Assembly: GCF_000526795.1 (NCBI RefSeq)
Contig: NZ_JAGT01000001.1
Coordinates: 3,454,501 to 3,518,500 of the forward strand
Direction: 5' to 3'
Source of the DNA: Ruminococcus flavefaciens AE3010
GTDB lineage: Bacteria > Bacillota > Clostridia > Oscillospirales > Ruminococcaceae
DNA length: 64,000 bases
The notes beneath the pieces were generated by a model. The model worked only from the letters and a program-made list of their open reading frames with translations, did no database searches and was not told the origin of the DNA. Below, in pieces: positions 48,318 through 56,350 of the stretch (positions within the stretch are counted from its first letter, which is position 1; every line of letters begins with the position of its first letter). The position numbers and the translations under genes are program-made.

Positions 48318-50378
48318 TTGGAGAATTCACAGCTGAAAAAATATGCCGCAAGACAGCGAGAGCTGCTGCTTGCCGACAACGACGAGGAAACGGCGTACTT
48401 CGGCTTTATGCGGCTGTGTGCAGCGTTTGCTGCCGACTATGACAGCATTGCAGATATGGTGTCAAAGCCCTCGGAGCGCCCCTGCGCACTTTTCAAGGAA
48501 AAGTGCAGGCAGCTCGCGGCAAGATATGGCGGTATATTCAGTCTCCATGCCGAGCTGCCCGTTCCGCCGCAGCTTTTCGCTGAGGGCGGAACTGCAGGGG
48601 CGCTCCGAGGGCTGCCGCGTGAGATATGGAGTGAGCCTGATATTCTCGGACGTATGCACCAGTACTTCAACGAGCCCTACAGAAGTGAGATAGCGGTGGG
48701 CTTGAAGCGGAGCAAACGTCTTGATTCGGACAAAATTGCGGCAGCAACTCAGCTCTTCACCCCATGGTGGGTGGTTAAGTACATGGTGCAGAACACCCTC
48801 GGCAGATATCTCCGCGAGCATGGCTTCAAGCTTGATAAAGGAGAGCTTGAATTTGCTGAAATAAAGGCAGGCACGCAGGATATTGCTCCCGAGGAGATAA
48901 CATTTATCGACCCATGTATGGGCAGCGGAAATGTGCTGCTCTATGCTTTTGATATGTTCATGGAGTTTTACCGCAGTCTTGGCTTTTCGGACCATATTGC
49001 AGCGGAGAAGATACTCCGCCATAATCTGTACGGTTTGGAGCTTGATGAACGCGCCTGTGCTGCGGCGGAGACCGCCCTGCGGCTGAAAGCCGCAAAATAC
49101 GGCGCCCTTGTTAAGCCGCAGGTCTATGATTTTTCGGGAGTCAACGAAGTTGCAGGATCACTTATAAATGGTTCTGAGCTTGATGCGGCAGAACCAAGGA
49201 CAGCAAAAATCGGTCAGCTTTTAGAGAAGAAGTATACCATTATTGTTACAAATCCTCCCTATCTTGGCAAAGCAGCTATGAACACAGAATTATCGGGATT
49301 TGTGCTGGAGCGCTTTGCAGATTACAGCGCTGACCTGTTTTCAGTGTTTGTGGCACGGTGTCTGGACATGGCGGACGATAACGGCTATCTTGGCTTCCTT
49401 ACGCCAACTACGTGGCTGTTTCTTCAGTCCTATGAAAAGCTGAGACGGCGCATCTACAGTGAGTGTGATCTTCAAACCCTGATACATTTTGAGTACTCCG
49501 CCTTTGAGGACGCCACAGTACCTCTGTGCGCCTTTACAATGCAGCGCGGACAAGAAAAAGAAAAGGGAGTCTATATCAGGCTTACCGATTTTAAGGGAGA
49601 TATGGACTATCAGAGGCAAAAGGTAAGGGAAGCGCTTGCAGACAAGAACTGCTCCTACCTATATAGAGCCTCCGCGGCTGATTTTGGCAGAATACCCTCT
49701 GCTCCTGTGGCGTACTGGCTGGGAGAGGCTATGTTTCAGGCGTTTGACGGTGTAACTCTCGGAGAGCTGGTGCCTGTGCGTGAGGGAGTGATAACGGGAG
49801 ATAATGACCGATTCCTGCGGCGGTGGTATGAAGTTTCAGCTGACAAAACAGTATTTTCGGTCAGCCATAAGCGTAAGTGGTACCTGCTCAACAAGGGCGG
49901 CGACTACCGCAAGTGGTACGGCAACCGTGAGTTCGTCATCAACTGGGAGAACGACGGCGCCGAGATAAAAAGCTTCCGCGACGAAAAGGGGAAGCTTCGC
50001 TCCCGCCCACAGGGACTTGCCTATAATTTTCGTCCGTCGGTAAGCTGGTCCCAGATAACCAGCGGCGCCCTTTCGGTACGGTATTTCGACGAAAACTTCA
50101 TGTTCAACGTTGCAGGCACAAGCGCATTTCCGCAGGACGAGCGGCTGCTCACACTGCTTCTGGGGCTGTTGAACAGCAAGGCTGCCGAGGCGTTTGCGAG
50201 AGTTCTGAACCCCACCATGAACATGAACCCGGGTGATCTTGCACGCCTGCCTGTGCCTGAATTTCCCCACGATACCGAGGAATATGAGCTCCTAATAAAA
50301 GAGAATACGGACATCTGCCGTGAGGACTGGGACAGCTTCGAGACCTCATACGACTTTCGCCGACACCCACTGATTTAG
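48318..50378 (+). CDS. Short PglX-like N6-adenine DNA methyltransferase
   Basis: The protein has 686 residues. The methyltransferase core has the AdoMet motif DPCMGSGNVLLYAFD (near residue 198) and the catalytic NPPYLG (near 312). Flanking text is typical of PglX, the BREX adenine methyltransferase: QLFTPWWVVKYMVQNTLGRY, then SYEKLRRRIYSECDLQTLIH, and YNKGG-like (LLNKGGDYRKWYGN) with FVINWENDG in the C-terminal specificity half. PglX is usually about 1200 residues, so this is a compact form. No PglZ, BrxC or BrxL gene is near, so it is an orphan. Both possible starts (48303 and 48318) are TTG; the one at 48318 has GGGGTGAGG upstream. Confidence 0.78.
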   Translation: MENSQLKKYAARQRELLLADNDEETAYFGFMRLCAAFAADYDSIADMVSKPSERPCALFKEKCRQLAARYGGIFSLHAELPVPPQLFAEGGTAGALRGLPREIWSEPDILGRMHQYFNEPYRSEIAVGLKRSKRLDSDKIAAATQLFTPWWVVKYMVQNTLGRYLREHGFKLDKGELEFAEIKAGTQDIAPEEITFIDPCMGSGNVLLYAFDMFMEFYRSLGFSDHIAAEKILRHNLYGLELDERACAAAETALRLKAAKYGALVKPQVYDFSGVNEVAGSLINGSELDAAEPRTAKIGQLLEKKYTIIVTNPPYLGKAAMNTELSGFVLERFADYSADLFSVFVARCLDMADDNGYLGFLTPTTWLFLQSYEKLRRRIYSECDLQTLIHFEYSAFEDATVPLCAFTMQRGQEKEKGVYIRLTDFKGDMDYQRQKVREALADKNCSYLYRASAADFGRIPSAPVAYWLGEAMFQAFDGVTLGELVPVREGVITGDNDRFLRRWYEVSADKTVFSVSHKRKWYLLNKGGDYRKWYGNREFVINWENDGAEIKSFRDEKGKLRSRPQGLAYNFRPSVSWSQITSGALSVRYFDENFMFNVAGTSAFPQDERLLTLLLGLLNSKAAEAFARVLNPTMNMNPGDLARLPVPEFPHDTEEYELLIKENTDICREDWDSFETSYDFRRHPLI

Positions 50379-50381
50379 TAC

Positions 50382-50410
50382 TTGACATGACCTGCCTGAT
50401 GTGCTATAAT
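50382..50410 (+). promoter_or_regulatory. Promoter of the flavin reductase gene
   Basis: TTGACA (50382-50387), 17-nt spacer, TATAAT (50405-50410): full consensus, beginning 3 nt after the methyltransferase stop and 31 nt before the ATG at 50441. Confidence 0.85.
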
Positions 50411-50440
50411 GGTGCTTATTATTACATCGGAGGTTTTGAT

Positions 50441-50995
50441 ATGAATGTGCTTGTGGTAAATTGCAGTCCCGTGAGAAACGGCGCTACTGCGGAGATAGTT
50501 CACATTGTAGCTGAGCAGCTTTCGGATAGCTTTACTGTGAAGTCTGTCTGCATTGACGACTATAATTTCAGCTTTTGCAGGGGCTGTCGAAGCTGCCATG
50601 CCACTGCAAAATGTGTTCAGCATGACGATATAGACCTTATTATGGACGAGTTTGAACGGGCAGACGTTATTGTCTGTGTTGCGCCCTCATACTGGGCGGA
50701 TATCCCGGGGCAGTTCAAAGCCTTCATCGACAGGTGCACTCCATGGTGCAATACTCATGAGCCTCACGCCAGCCTGAGCAGCGGCAAGAAAGGCTACGCC
50801 ATAGCTTTGCGGACAGGTCCAAGCATGGGGGAGTGTCAGCGTATCATCGGCAGCATCGAGCATTTCTACGGACATCTTGAAATAGAGTGCTGCGGCAGTC
50901 TCGGACTGTGCTCCATTGAATACAAAGAAGCCCTTGAGCCGCATATGAATGAACTCAAGGACTTCTGCACAAAAATAAAAAGCCCAAGGAAATGA
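50441..50995 (+). CDS. NADPH-dependent FMN reductase / flavodoxin-like protein
   Basis: The protein has 184 residues. A flavodoxin-type phosphate loop is at the start (VVNCSPVRNGATAEIV, residues about 4-19), followed by CRGCRSCHATAKCVQHDDI (a Cys-rich loop of the iron-sulphur flavoprotein group) and APSYWADIPGQFKAFIDRC, the FMN-ring region. The four cysteines (about 46-57) may bind a metal cluster or be redox-active. Likely an FMN-dependent reductase. The ATG at 50441 follows CGGAGG. Confidence 0.83.
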   Translation: MNVLVVNCSPVRNGATAEIVHIVAEQLSDSFTVKSVCIDDYNFSFCRGCRSCHATAKCVQHDDIDLIMDEFERADVIVCVAPSYWADIPGQFKAFIDRCTPWCNTHEPHASLSSGKKGYAIALRTGPSMGECQRIIGSIEHFYGHLEIECCGSLGLCSIEYKEALEPHMNELKDFCTKIKSPRK

Positions 50996-51015
50996 ATCCT
51001 CGGGCAATTTTTTTA
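50981..51015. terminator. Bidirectional terminator at convergent gene ends
   Basis: AGCCCAAGGA pairs with TCCTCGGGC (one A-C mismatch), then ATTTTTTTA on the + strand. On the reverse strand GCCCGAGGA/TCCTTGGGC is followed by TTTTTATTTTT. It covers the end of the flavin reductase gene and the stop of the small gene at 51013. Confidence 0.75.
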
Positions 51016-51342
51016 TCTTTGTGGGAGAAATGTATTCAGGGTCTCTATGAATTTATACACGTTTTTCTGGTTTCTTGACTTTGCGGTAATTTCCGTGCCA
51101 AGATTTGAAACACTTGCAATATTGATGCCTGTTCTGCCGTCAGGGAGCACACCCAGAGCGATATGTATCTTTTCGCCCCATGTAGTCAGTGATATGCCGT
51201 TGCTGAAAATAACTCTGTAGGCATTTCTGTCTGCGGCTTTGACGTTAAGCTTTAACTGCGCACCTGTACGCATAACAGCGTCGAGGCAGGCGTTTATATC
51301 GTAGTTGTAAACGTAATTTTGTTCAAATCTACCCCATGACAT
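51013..51342 (-). CDS. Hypothetical protein
   Basis: The protein has 109 residues and no signal or membrane segment. Its pattern of alternating strands (AYRVIFSNGISLTTWGEKIH, IHIALGVLPDGRTGINIASV) and a terminal helix suggests a small alpha/beta domain. I do not recognise the family. It lies 19 nt after the aldolase stop, so it is probably co-transcribed with fba, and it ends at the shared terminator. The start follows GAGGA. Confidence 0.6.
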   Translation of the reverse strand: MSWGRFEQNYVYNYDINACLDAVMRTGAQLKLNVKAADRNAYRVIFSNGISLTTWGEKIHIALGVLPDGRTGINIASVSNLGTEITAKSRNQKNVYKFIETLNTFLPQR

Positions 51343-51361
51343 AATAGTATTCCTCTTTAGA

Positions 51362-52225
51362 TCAAGCCTTGTTTACGCTTCCGAAGAGCTCCATCTTCTC
51401 CTTGACCTTAGCCTTGATAGCATCAACACCGGGAGCGAGAAGCTTTCTTGGGTCGAAGCCCTTGCCCTGCTTGTCCTTACCTGCTTCAACGTAGCCTCTT
51501 GTTGCCTCAGCAAATACGAGCTGGCACTCAGTATTTACGTTGATCTTAGCAACGCCGAGAGAGATAGCCTTTGTGATCATATCATCAGGGATACCTGTAC
51601 CGCCGTGGAGAACGAGAGGCATATCGCCAACAGTCTTGTTGATAGCCTCGAGAGTCTCAAAGCTGAGACCTTCCCAGTTTGCAGGATATACGCCGTGGAT
51701 GTTACCGATACCTGCTGCAAGGAAGTCAACGCCGAGATCAGCGATCATCTTGCACTCAGCAGGATCAGCGCACTCGCCCTTACCGATAACGCCGTCCTCT
51801 TCACCGCCGATAGCGCCTACTTCAGCCTCGATTGAGAGACCAAGATTGTGAGCAGCGTTTACGAGCTCAGTTGTCTTAGCAACGTTCTCGTCGATGGGGA
51901 AGTGTGAACCGTCAAACATAATAGATGTGAAACCGGCCTTGATGCACTTGTAGCAAGCACCGTATGAGCCGTGGTCGAGGTGAAGTGCAACAGGAACTGT
52001 GATGCCGAGAGACTTGTCCATAGCTGCAACCATAGCTGCAACAGTCTCGAAACCGCACATATACTTGCCTGCGCCCTCAGAAACACCGAGGATAACAGGA
52101 GAATTGCACTCCTGAGCTGTCTGAAGGATAGCCTTAGTCCACTCAAGGTTGTTGATATTGAACTGACCTACTGCGTATTTGCCTGCTCTTGCTTTCTGGA
52201 GCATTTCTGTAGCTGAAGTTAACAT
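51362..52225 (-). CDS. fba: Class II fructose-bisphosphate aldolase
   Basis: The protein has 287 residues. Class II motifs are VALHLDHGSYGACYKCIKAG (zinc-binding His and catalytic Asp, near residue 85), MFDGSHFPIDENV, EAEVGAIGGEEDGV (Glu ligand region), GNIHGVYP and LVLHGGTGIPDDMI (third zinc His, near 207), then KINVNTECQ. It splits fructose 1,6-bisphosphate into glyceraldehyde 3-phosphate and dihydroxyacetone phosphate. The start follows AGGAGG. Its promoter is at 52280-52308. Confidence 0.95.
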   Translation of the reverse strand: MLTSATEMLQKARAGKYAVGQFNINNLEWTKAILQTAQECNSPVILGVSEGAGKYMCGFETVAAMVAAMDKSLGITVPVALHLDHGSYGACYKCIKAGFTSIMFDGSHFPIDENVAKTTELVNAAHNLGLSIEAEVGAIGGEEDGVIGKGECADPAECKMIADLGVDFLAAGIGNIHGVYPANWEGLSFETLEAINKTVGDMPLVLHGGTGIPDDMITKAISLGVAKINVNTECQLVFAEATRGYVEAGKDKQGKGFDPRKLLAPGVDAIKAKVKEKMELFGSVNKA

Positions 52226-52279
52226 AAAAATAATTCCTCCTGAGAATTCATTTACGGGGATCTTGACCCCATCGTTAAT

Positions 52280-52308
52280 ATTATATCATAGCTTGCTGTG
52301 AATTGCAA
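52280..52308 (-). promoter_or_regulatory. Promoter of fba
   Basis: Reverse strand TTGCAA (52303-52308), 17-nt spacer, TATAAT (52280-52285), about 55 nt before the aldolase start. Confidence 0.75.
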
Positions 52309-52335
52309 GAGTTTCCTTAAAATTTAGCAATAAAA

Positions 52336-52564
52336 GCCCAGAGCGGGCGGATTTTATCCGCCCGCGAGCCCTTAGCCGTCAGCTTGTAGTGGCGGCGTCC
52401 CGCCGCCCGCATCTTATGAATGAATTTCAAATGACACACTGTAGGGGACGGCGTCCTCGACGTCCCGCGAGTGAGTAGTGTAGGGAACGGCGCCCTCGCC
52501 GTTCCGCGCCTTACAATACAACTAACATGAAACAAAACGTAGGGGCGGATATTATCCGCCCGTA
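52336..52564. repeat. Hairpin-rich intergenic repeat block
   Basis: Between fba and the small membrane gene no open frame of note is seen. Five hairpins occur: GCGGGCGGAT/ATCCGCCCGC (52343-52365), GGCGGC/GCCGCC (near 52391), GGGACG/CGTCCC (near 52447), GGAACGGCG/CGCCGTTCC (near 52484) and GGGCGGAT/ATCCGCCC (near 52544-52562). Most are preceded by GTAG(G/T)G. The unit is shared with 43827-44041 and 52987-53036 and is probably a dispersed palindromic family. Confidence 0.7.
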
Positions 52565-52573
52565 AATTGATCA

Positions 52574-52909
52574 TTATTCTTCAATAGGATTTGTTTCTTT
52601 GTTGTCAGTGTCGTCATCAGCTTTATCACCTGGGTCTTCCTCAGCCAAGTCAGGAAAGCGTTTTTCCATCACGGTGGTTACTGTGTACATATTTGAACGC
52701 AGCAGATCAATATTCTCACACAGGTCTCCAAAGGCGTACAACACTAAGCTTGTGACCCAAGCCGAAACTATTGCAATGGGTATCATCAATAAACCATATG
52801 CATTTGATTGAGAAGCGATATAAATGCCATTGATGGTGCCGAACACAGCTATGACCCAGAAAAGTGCTTTTGCTGTGATCTTTATTTTTTCTCCTGCATT
52901 TTTAAACAT
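52574..52909 (-). CDS. Small two-helix membrane protein
   Basis: The protein has 111 residues. Two membrane helices (ITAKALFWVIAVFGTINGIY and LLMIPIAIVSAWVTSLVLYA) with a short outer loop are followed by a cytosolic helix (FGDLCENIDLLRSN) and an acidic tail (DPGDKADDDTDNKE). This layout is common in Ruminococcaceae small membrane proteins of unknown role. The start follows CGGAGGT. It stands alone between repeat blocks. Confidence 0.65.
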   Translation of the reverse strand: MFKNAGEKIKITAKALFWVIAVFGTINGIYIASQSNAYGLLMIPIAIVSAWVTSLVLYAFGDLCENIDLLRSNMYTVTTVMEKRFPDLAEEDPGDKADDDTDNKETNPIEE

Positions 52910-52986
52910 AAATAGTACCTCCGATGTTATTAGTAATAGTATAGTTGGATAAATGCTGAAAAAGGAAGTTGTGCAGTTATTGAAAA

Positions 52987-53036
52987 GGGCGGATAGTATC
53001 CGCCCCTACTTAGTTCTTAGCTCTTAGTTCTTAGTT
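52987..53036. repeat. Short repeat copy at the end of murD
   Basis: GGGCGGAT AGT ATCCGCCC (about 52988-53006) plus TTAGTTCTTAGCTCTTAG simple repeats. On the reverse strand the hairpin is followed by TTTTC and may stop murD transcription. The last codons of MurD (ELRTKN) lie inside the AGAACTAAG repeats. Confidence 0.65.
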
Positions 53037-54376
53037 CTAAGCTCGGCAACCAGCTTCTTGAAGGCGTCGCCGCGCTCCTCAAAGTTCTTGAAGATACCGT
53101 AGCTTGCTGCCGCAGGGGACATAACGCAGCTCATACCCTCGGGAGTTATGTCCGCAGCAAGCTTGACAGCTCCTTCAAGGTGGTCAGCGTAGTGAACGCG
53201 CTCCTTTTTCTTGAAGCCGTCACTGGCAAGTATCATATCGTAGACCCTCTTGCCCGAAGCTTCCATGCATATGACGCGGATATCGAAGCCTGCAAGGAAG
53301 TCAACAAGGGGAGCATAGTCTATACCTCTGTCCATACCGCCGATGAGGACAGTACCTGCATCGGGAACGCTCTGCACAGCTGAAATAGCCGTAGCGCAGG
53401 CGGTTGAGATAGAGTCGTCATACCAGCGTATACCCCGTACCGTGTCCACATATTCCAGTCTGTGAGCCAGCGGAGAGAATGTACACAGCGCCTTTGTGAA
53501 GTCCTCCTCACGAATGAAGAGGGTGGTGATATAGTAAGCCACAGCGATGTTGTAGTGGTTGTGAACGCCCAGGAGCTTTACCTTATCGGTGGGGATAACG
53601 TAGGGCTCGACGCAGTGCACCGTGCCATTGCTGACATAAACGTCGGCGTCGCAGTCCTTATCCGAGATAGTATAAGTGTTCCATGAGATAGGCTCACCGG
53701 GAGCGATATCCGAATTTATCAGCAGAACATCGTTCTCCTGCTGGTGGAGGTAAATGTTCTTCTTGGCGTTGTAGTAGTTCTCCATAGTGCCGTAGTGGTC
53801 CAGGTGCTCCTCGTAGAGATTGAGGAATACAGCGTATTTGGGAGATACGGTCATATATTCAAGCTGGTGGCAGGAGAGCTCGCAGACCACGATAGTCTCC
53901 TCTTTCATGTCGTCGGCGATATCGAAAACAGGGATACCGATATTGCCTGCGATACGGCAGTCCACGCCGCTTTCGCTGAGAACATGGTAAATAAGGGAAG
54001 TGACTGTGCTTTTGCCCTTTGTACCCGTGATACCGATAATCTGCTCGCGGAAGCACTCAAAGAACACCTGAGTTTCGCAGGTTATCATGCATTTCAGCTC
54101 AGAAGCGGGCTTTTCAAGAACGATGCCGGGACTCTTGAACACCATATCGAATCGGTCAAGGCAGTCCTGATAGTCCTTTCCGCAGATAAGCTCAACATTT
54201 TCGGGAAGCTCGTTTGCTTTACGGTCAACGGGATTGAGGTCAGCAATGGCTACAGCCTTTGGCGAGCAGTACTTTTGCAGCATTTTATATGTGGACTTGC
54301 CCTCTCTGCCGAAGCCGAGAATGCATACAGTCTTGTTTTCAGTGTATGTTTTTAAATATTCACCGAATGACATCAT
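53024..54376 (-). CDS. murD: UDP-MurNAc-L-Ala:glutamate ligase, probable MurD2-type
   Basis: The protein has 450 residues of the Mur ligase family. It has ILGFGREGKSTYKML (N-terminal UDP-MurNAc domain), IIGITGTKGKSTVTSLIYHV (ATP loop, near residue 115), CELSCHQLEYM and LNLYEEHLDHYGTM in the central domain, and YDDSISTACATAISAVQSV in the C-terminal domain. MurD normally adds D-Glu. Here the gene overlaps by 4 nt (ATGA) the stop of a MurL-type gene. In Xanthomonas that pair (MurD2 plus MurL) adds L-Glu and then epimerises it, so L-Glu specificity is inferred from context. The start at 54376 has GGAG 8 nt upstream. The C-terminus enters an intergenic repeat. Confidence 0.85.
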   Translation of the reverse strand: MMSFGEYLKTYTENKTVCILGFGREGKSTYKMLQKYCSPKAVAIADLNPVDRKANELPENVELICGKDYQDCLDRFDMVFKSPGIVLEKPASELKCMITCETQVFFECFREQIIGITGTKGKSTVTSLIYHVLSESGVDCRIAGNIGIPVFDIADDMKEETIVVCELSCHQLEYMTVSPKYAVFLNLYEEHLDHYGTMENYYNAKKNIYLHQQENDVLLINSDIAPGEPISWNTYTISDKDCDADVYVSNGTVHCVEPYVIPTDKVKLLGVHNHYNIAVAYYITTLFIREEDFTKALCTFSPLAHRLEYVDTVRGIRWYDDSISTACATAISAVQSVPDAGTVLIGGMDRGIDYAPLVDFLAGFDIRVICMEASGKRVYDMILASDGFKKKERVHYADHLEGAVKLAADITPEGMSCVMSPAAASYGIFKNFEERGDAFKKLVAELRTKN

Positions 54377-55755
54377 AAAAGGTTCTCCATTTCTTTTCTG
54401 AGTATGGCTTTGAATTCGTCGGGAAGCAGATTCTGCTCGTTGAACGAGCTGCAGCACTCATTGTTGAGGGCGTCGATAGATTCGGGATAGTAAAGTCCGC
54501 GTTCCTTGTATTCTCTGAACAGGAGAGGGAGCTCCTCACCGTTCTGCTCAAGCCTTCTTATAGCCAGAGATACAGCCAGATTCACTTCGTCGATACTGCC
54601 CACGCACTCAAATGGCTTGTGCTCGGACTGTCCTATGAGCTCGATGAAGTACTCCATCATTTTGCTGTCATTGAGCATATCCCTGCCGAATATCTTTATG
54701 AGCTCCTCCATAGTGAGGAATGGGGAGAGTATCAGGCACACGAACAGGCACTTGGGGCATTCGCCGCACCATATATCGGGAGATACCTTGCTGCCCAGGT
54801 TACAGCTCCTGAATACGGGAAGATACTTGCGGTGGGATACGAACATCTTTGCTATCTGGAACTCTGCAAGAGGGCGCAGGAAGCTGAAATAGTACTGACC
54901 CGTGCGGAGGTATTTCTCCTCATAATCATGGAAGTCCTGCTCAAACTCGAAGCTCTTGGAGTACTGATGATTGACGTCCTGACCGACAACAGTGCTCTCA
55001 TTGGCACTGGATTCGTTGGAGAGAACGATGTATTTCAGCTCGTTGAGGTAGGCTGTTATCTCTGCTGAGAAAGCAACTATAGCCGAAAAGGGCGTATGGC
55101 CGTTGATAAAGCCCTTGTCGTTGAGAGCCACCAGCGAGCGGTCAAAGTGGCGCTGAGCTATGATAAGGGCATCGTCGTCAAGACCTGCCTTTCTGACGGT
55201 CTCGGTTATGGAACGGCGCTTGTTTATGGAGTAGCACAGGCACTTCATGCCTGATTTTACCAGTGTCTCCAGCGTAAGTGCCGAGTCCTTTCCGCCGCCT
55301 ATAGGCACAAGACAGCCTCTTGGCTGACGTGCTGTCTCCGTTAGGGAGCTGTTGTAGCTGCCTGCCGAAACTATATTCACAAAGGTATCGGGATCGGCTG
55401 ATATGCCGTTTACGAAAAAGAGCTCGCCCAGTCCCATGAACCACAGCTTCTTCCACCATTGCTTCTGCTCCTCATTTAGCTCGCCGCACTCTGCGCGGAA
55501 CTGGGGAGAGCAGGTGGCTTTCCAGTAGCTTACAGCCTCAGCCATACCCAGTGAGAAAGCAAGTCTCTCAAAGGTGAGATCTCCCTTTACGGAGAAGTTC
55601 TCGGGCTTGCGGAAGCTCCAGCTGGGGCGGAACTCCGCCAGATCCGTAATGGAAAACTCGTAGCCGATCTCAACAGTGTTTTTTGTTTCATTCACATGAT
55701 ATGCTTTATATACGAAAGAGGGGTATTTCTCTCGGTATTCTTCATATTTACCCAT
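54373..55755 (-). CDS. murL: Probable UDP-MurNAc-L-Ala-L-Glu epimerase
   Basis: The protein has 460 residues, about the length of Xanthomonas MurL. It has an ATP-pyrophosphatase-like loop (VPIGGGKDSALTLETL, near residue 150), the conserved INGHTPFSAIVAFSAEITAY, then LSNESSANESTVVGQDVNHQ and the cysteine cluster WCGECPKCLFVCLILSPF near residue 328. Known MurL converts the terminal L-Glu of the nucleotide precursor to D-Glu, using ATP and Mg. Overlap with the MurD ligase gene and location in a cell-wall region support this. The same family is sometimes annotated only as a hypothetical or PP-loop protein. The start at 55755 follows GGAG. It lies 23 nt behind the DtxR-type regulator. Confidence 0.75.
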   Translation of the reverse strand: MGKYEEYREKYPSFVYKAYHVNETKNTVEIGYEFSITDLAEFRPSWSFRKPENFSVKGDLTFERLAFSLGMAEAVSYWKATCSPQFRAECGELNEEQKQWWKKLWFMGLGELFFVNGISADPDTFVNIVSAGSYNSSLTETARQPRGCLVPIGGGKDSALTLETLVKSGMKCLCYSINKRRSITETVRKAGLDDDALIIAQRHFDRSLVALNDKGFINGHTPFSAIVAFSAEITAYLNELKYIVLSNESSANESTVVGQDVNHQYSKSFEFEQDFHDYEEKYLRTGQYYFSFLRPLAEFQIAKMFVSHRKYLPVFRSCNLGSKVSPDIWCGECPKCLFVCLILSPFLTMEELIKIFGRDMLNDSKMMEYFIELIGQSEHKPFECVGSIDEVNLAVSLAIRRLEQNGEELPLLFREYKERGLYYPESIDALNNECCSSFNEQNLLPDEFKAILRKEMENLL

Positions 55756-55778
55756 AGTTCATCTCCGTAGCTTCTGTA

Positions 55779-56156
55779 TTATTTTTTCTCTGAAAGCTTT
55801 CTGTAATGTGATTTGAGCATAGCAAAGGTCTCGTCGGATATGTCGTGCTCCACCTTGCAGGCGTCCTCGGAAGCAACATCGCGGCTTACGCCGAGAAGAA
55901 TGAACAGCTCGGTGAGAACATTATGTCTGTCGTAGATGCGTTCTGCAACATGTCTGCCTGCGTCGGTGAGACGAATGTGGTTATCGTCGTCAACTGTGAC
56001 AAGTCCCTCGTCCTTCATCTTTTTAAGTATTATAGACACAGTAGGACGGGAATATCCCAGATAAGAGCAGATATCTATAGCATGGACATCGGGCTGTTTC
56101 TGTGAGAGGATAAGTATAGTTTCAAGGTAATTTTCAACTGCTTCTGTAATAGCCAT
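55779..56156 (-). CDS. DtxR/MntR family metal-dependent transcriptional regulator
   Basis: The protein has 125 residues: an N-terminal winged helix (AITEAVENYLETILILSQ, then ICSYLGYSRPTVSIILKKM) and the dimerisation/metal domain (RHNVLTELFILLGVSRDVAS, EDACKVEHDIS). Ligand-like residues His (in DRHNV), Glu and His (in KVEHD) are conserved. The residue corresponding to B. subtilis MntR Asp8 appears to be Asn9. There is no C-terminal SH3 domain, so MntR-like. It likely represses metal (Mn or Fe) uptake. It may also be co-transcribed with the murL and murD genes directly downstream. Confidence 0.85.
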   Translation of the reverse strand: MAITEAVENYLETILILSQKQPDVHAIDICSYLGYSRPTVSIILKKMKDEGLVTVDDDNHIRLTDAGRHVAERIYDRHNVLTELFILLGVSRDVASEDACKVEHDISDETFAMLKSHYRKLSEKK

Positions 56157-56179
56157 TTTAAGTCTCCTTTACAAGAAAA

Positions 56180-56225
56180 ATAGAAACCGTAAACAAATAT
56201 ATATACTATATTATATCATAAAAGA
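56180..56225 (-). promoter_or_regulatory. Probable promoter of the regulator-murL-murD operon
   Basis: Reverse strand shows TATAAT about 50 nt ahead of the start (near 56210) with TTGCTA about 17 nt upstream. AT-rich surroundings make the exact boxes uncertain. Confidence 0.5.
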
Positions 56226-56302
56226 GGGAAAATAGCAACACTAACGGAAATAATTTACCGTGATTATTATCTCAGCCGCCATAAAGGCGGCGCGGCTCCG
56301 CG

Positions 56303-56336
56303 CAAAAAAACACTTCCGCAGCTGATCGGAAGTGTT
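56303..56336 (-). terminator. Terminator of the M23 peptidase gene
   Basis: Reverse strand AACACTTCCG, ATCAGCTG loop, CGGAAGTGTT, then TTTTTT. 14 nt beyond the stop at 56351. Confidence 0.88.
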
Positions 56337-56350
56337 GTCAGAGTATAATA

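Noticed and set aside
48303-50378. Complete BREX defence system
   Set aside because: Only a PglX-like protein is present; no PglZ, BrxA, BrxB, BrxC or BrxL-like gene lies within the window.
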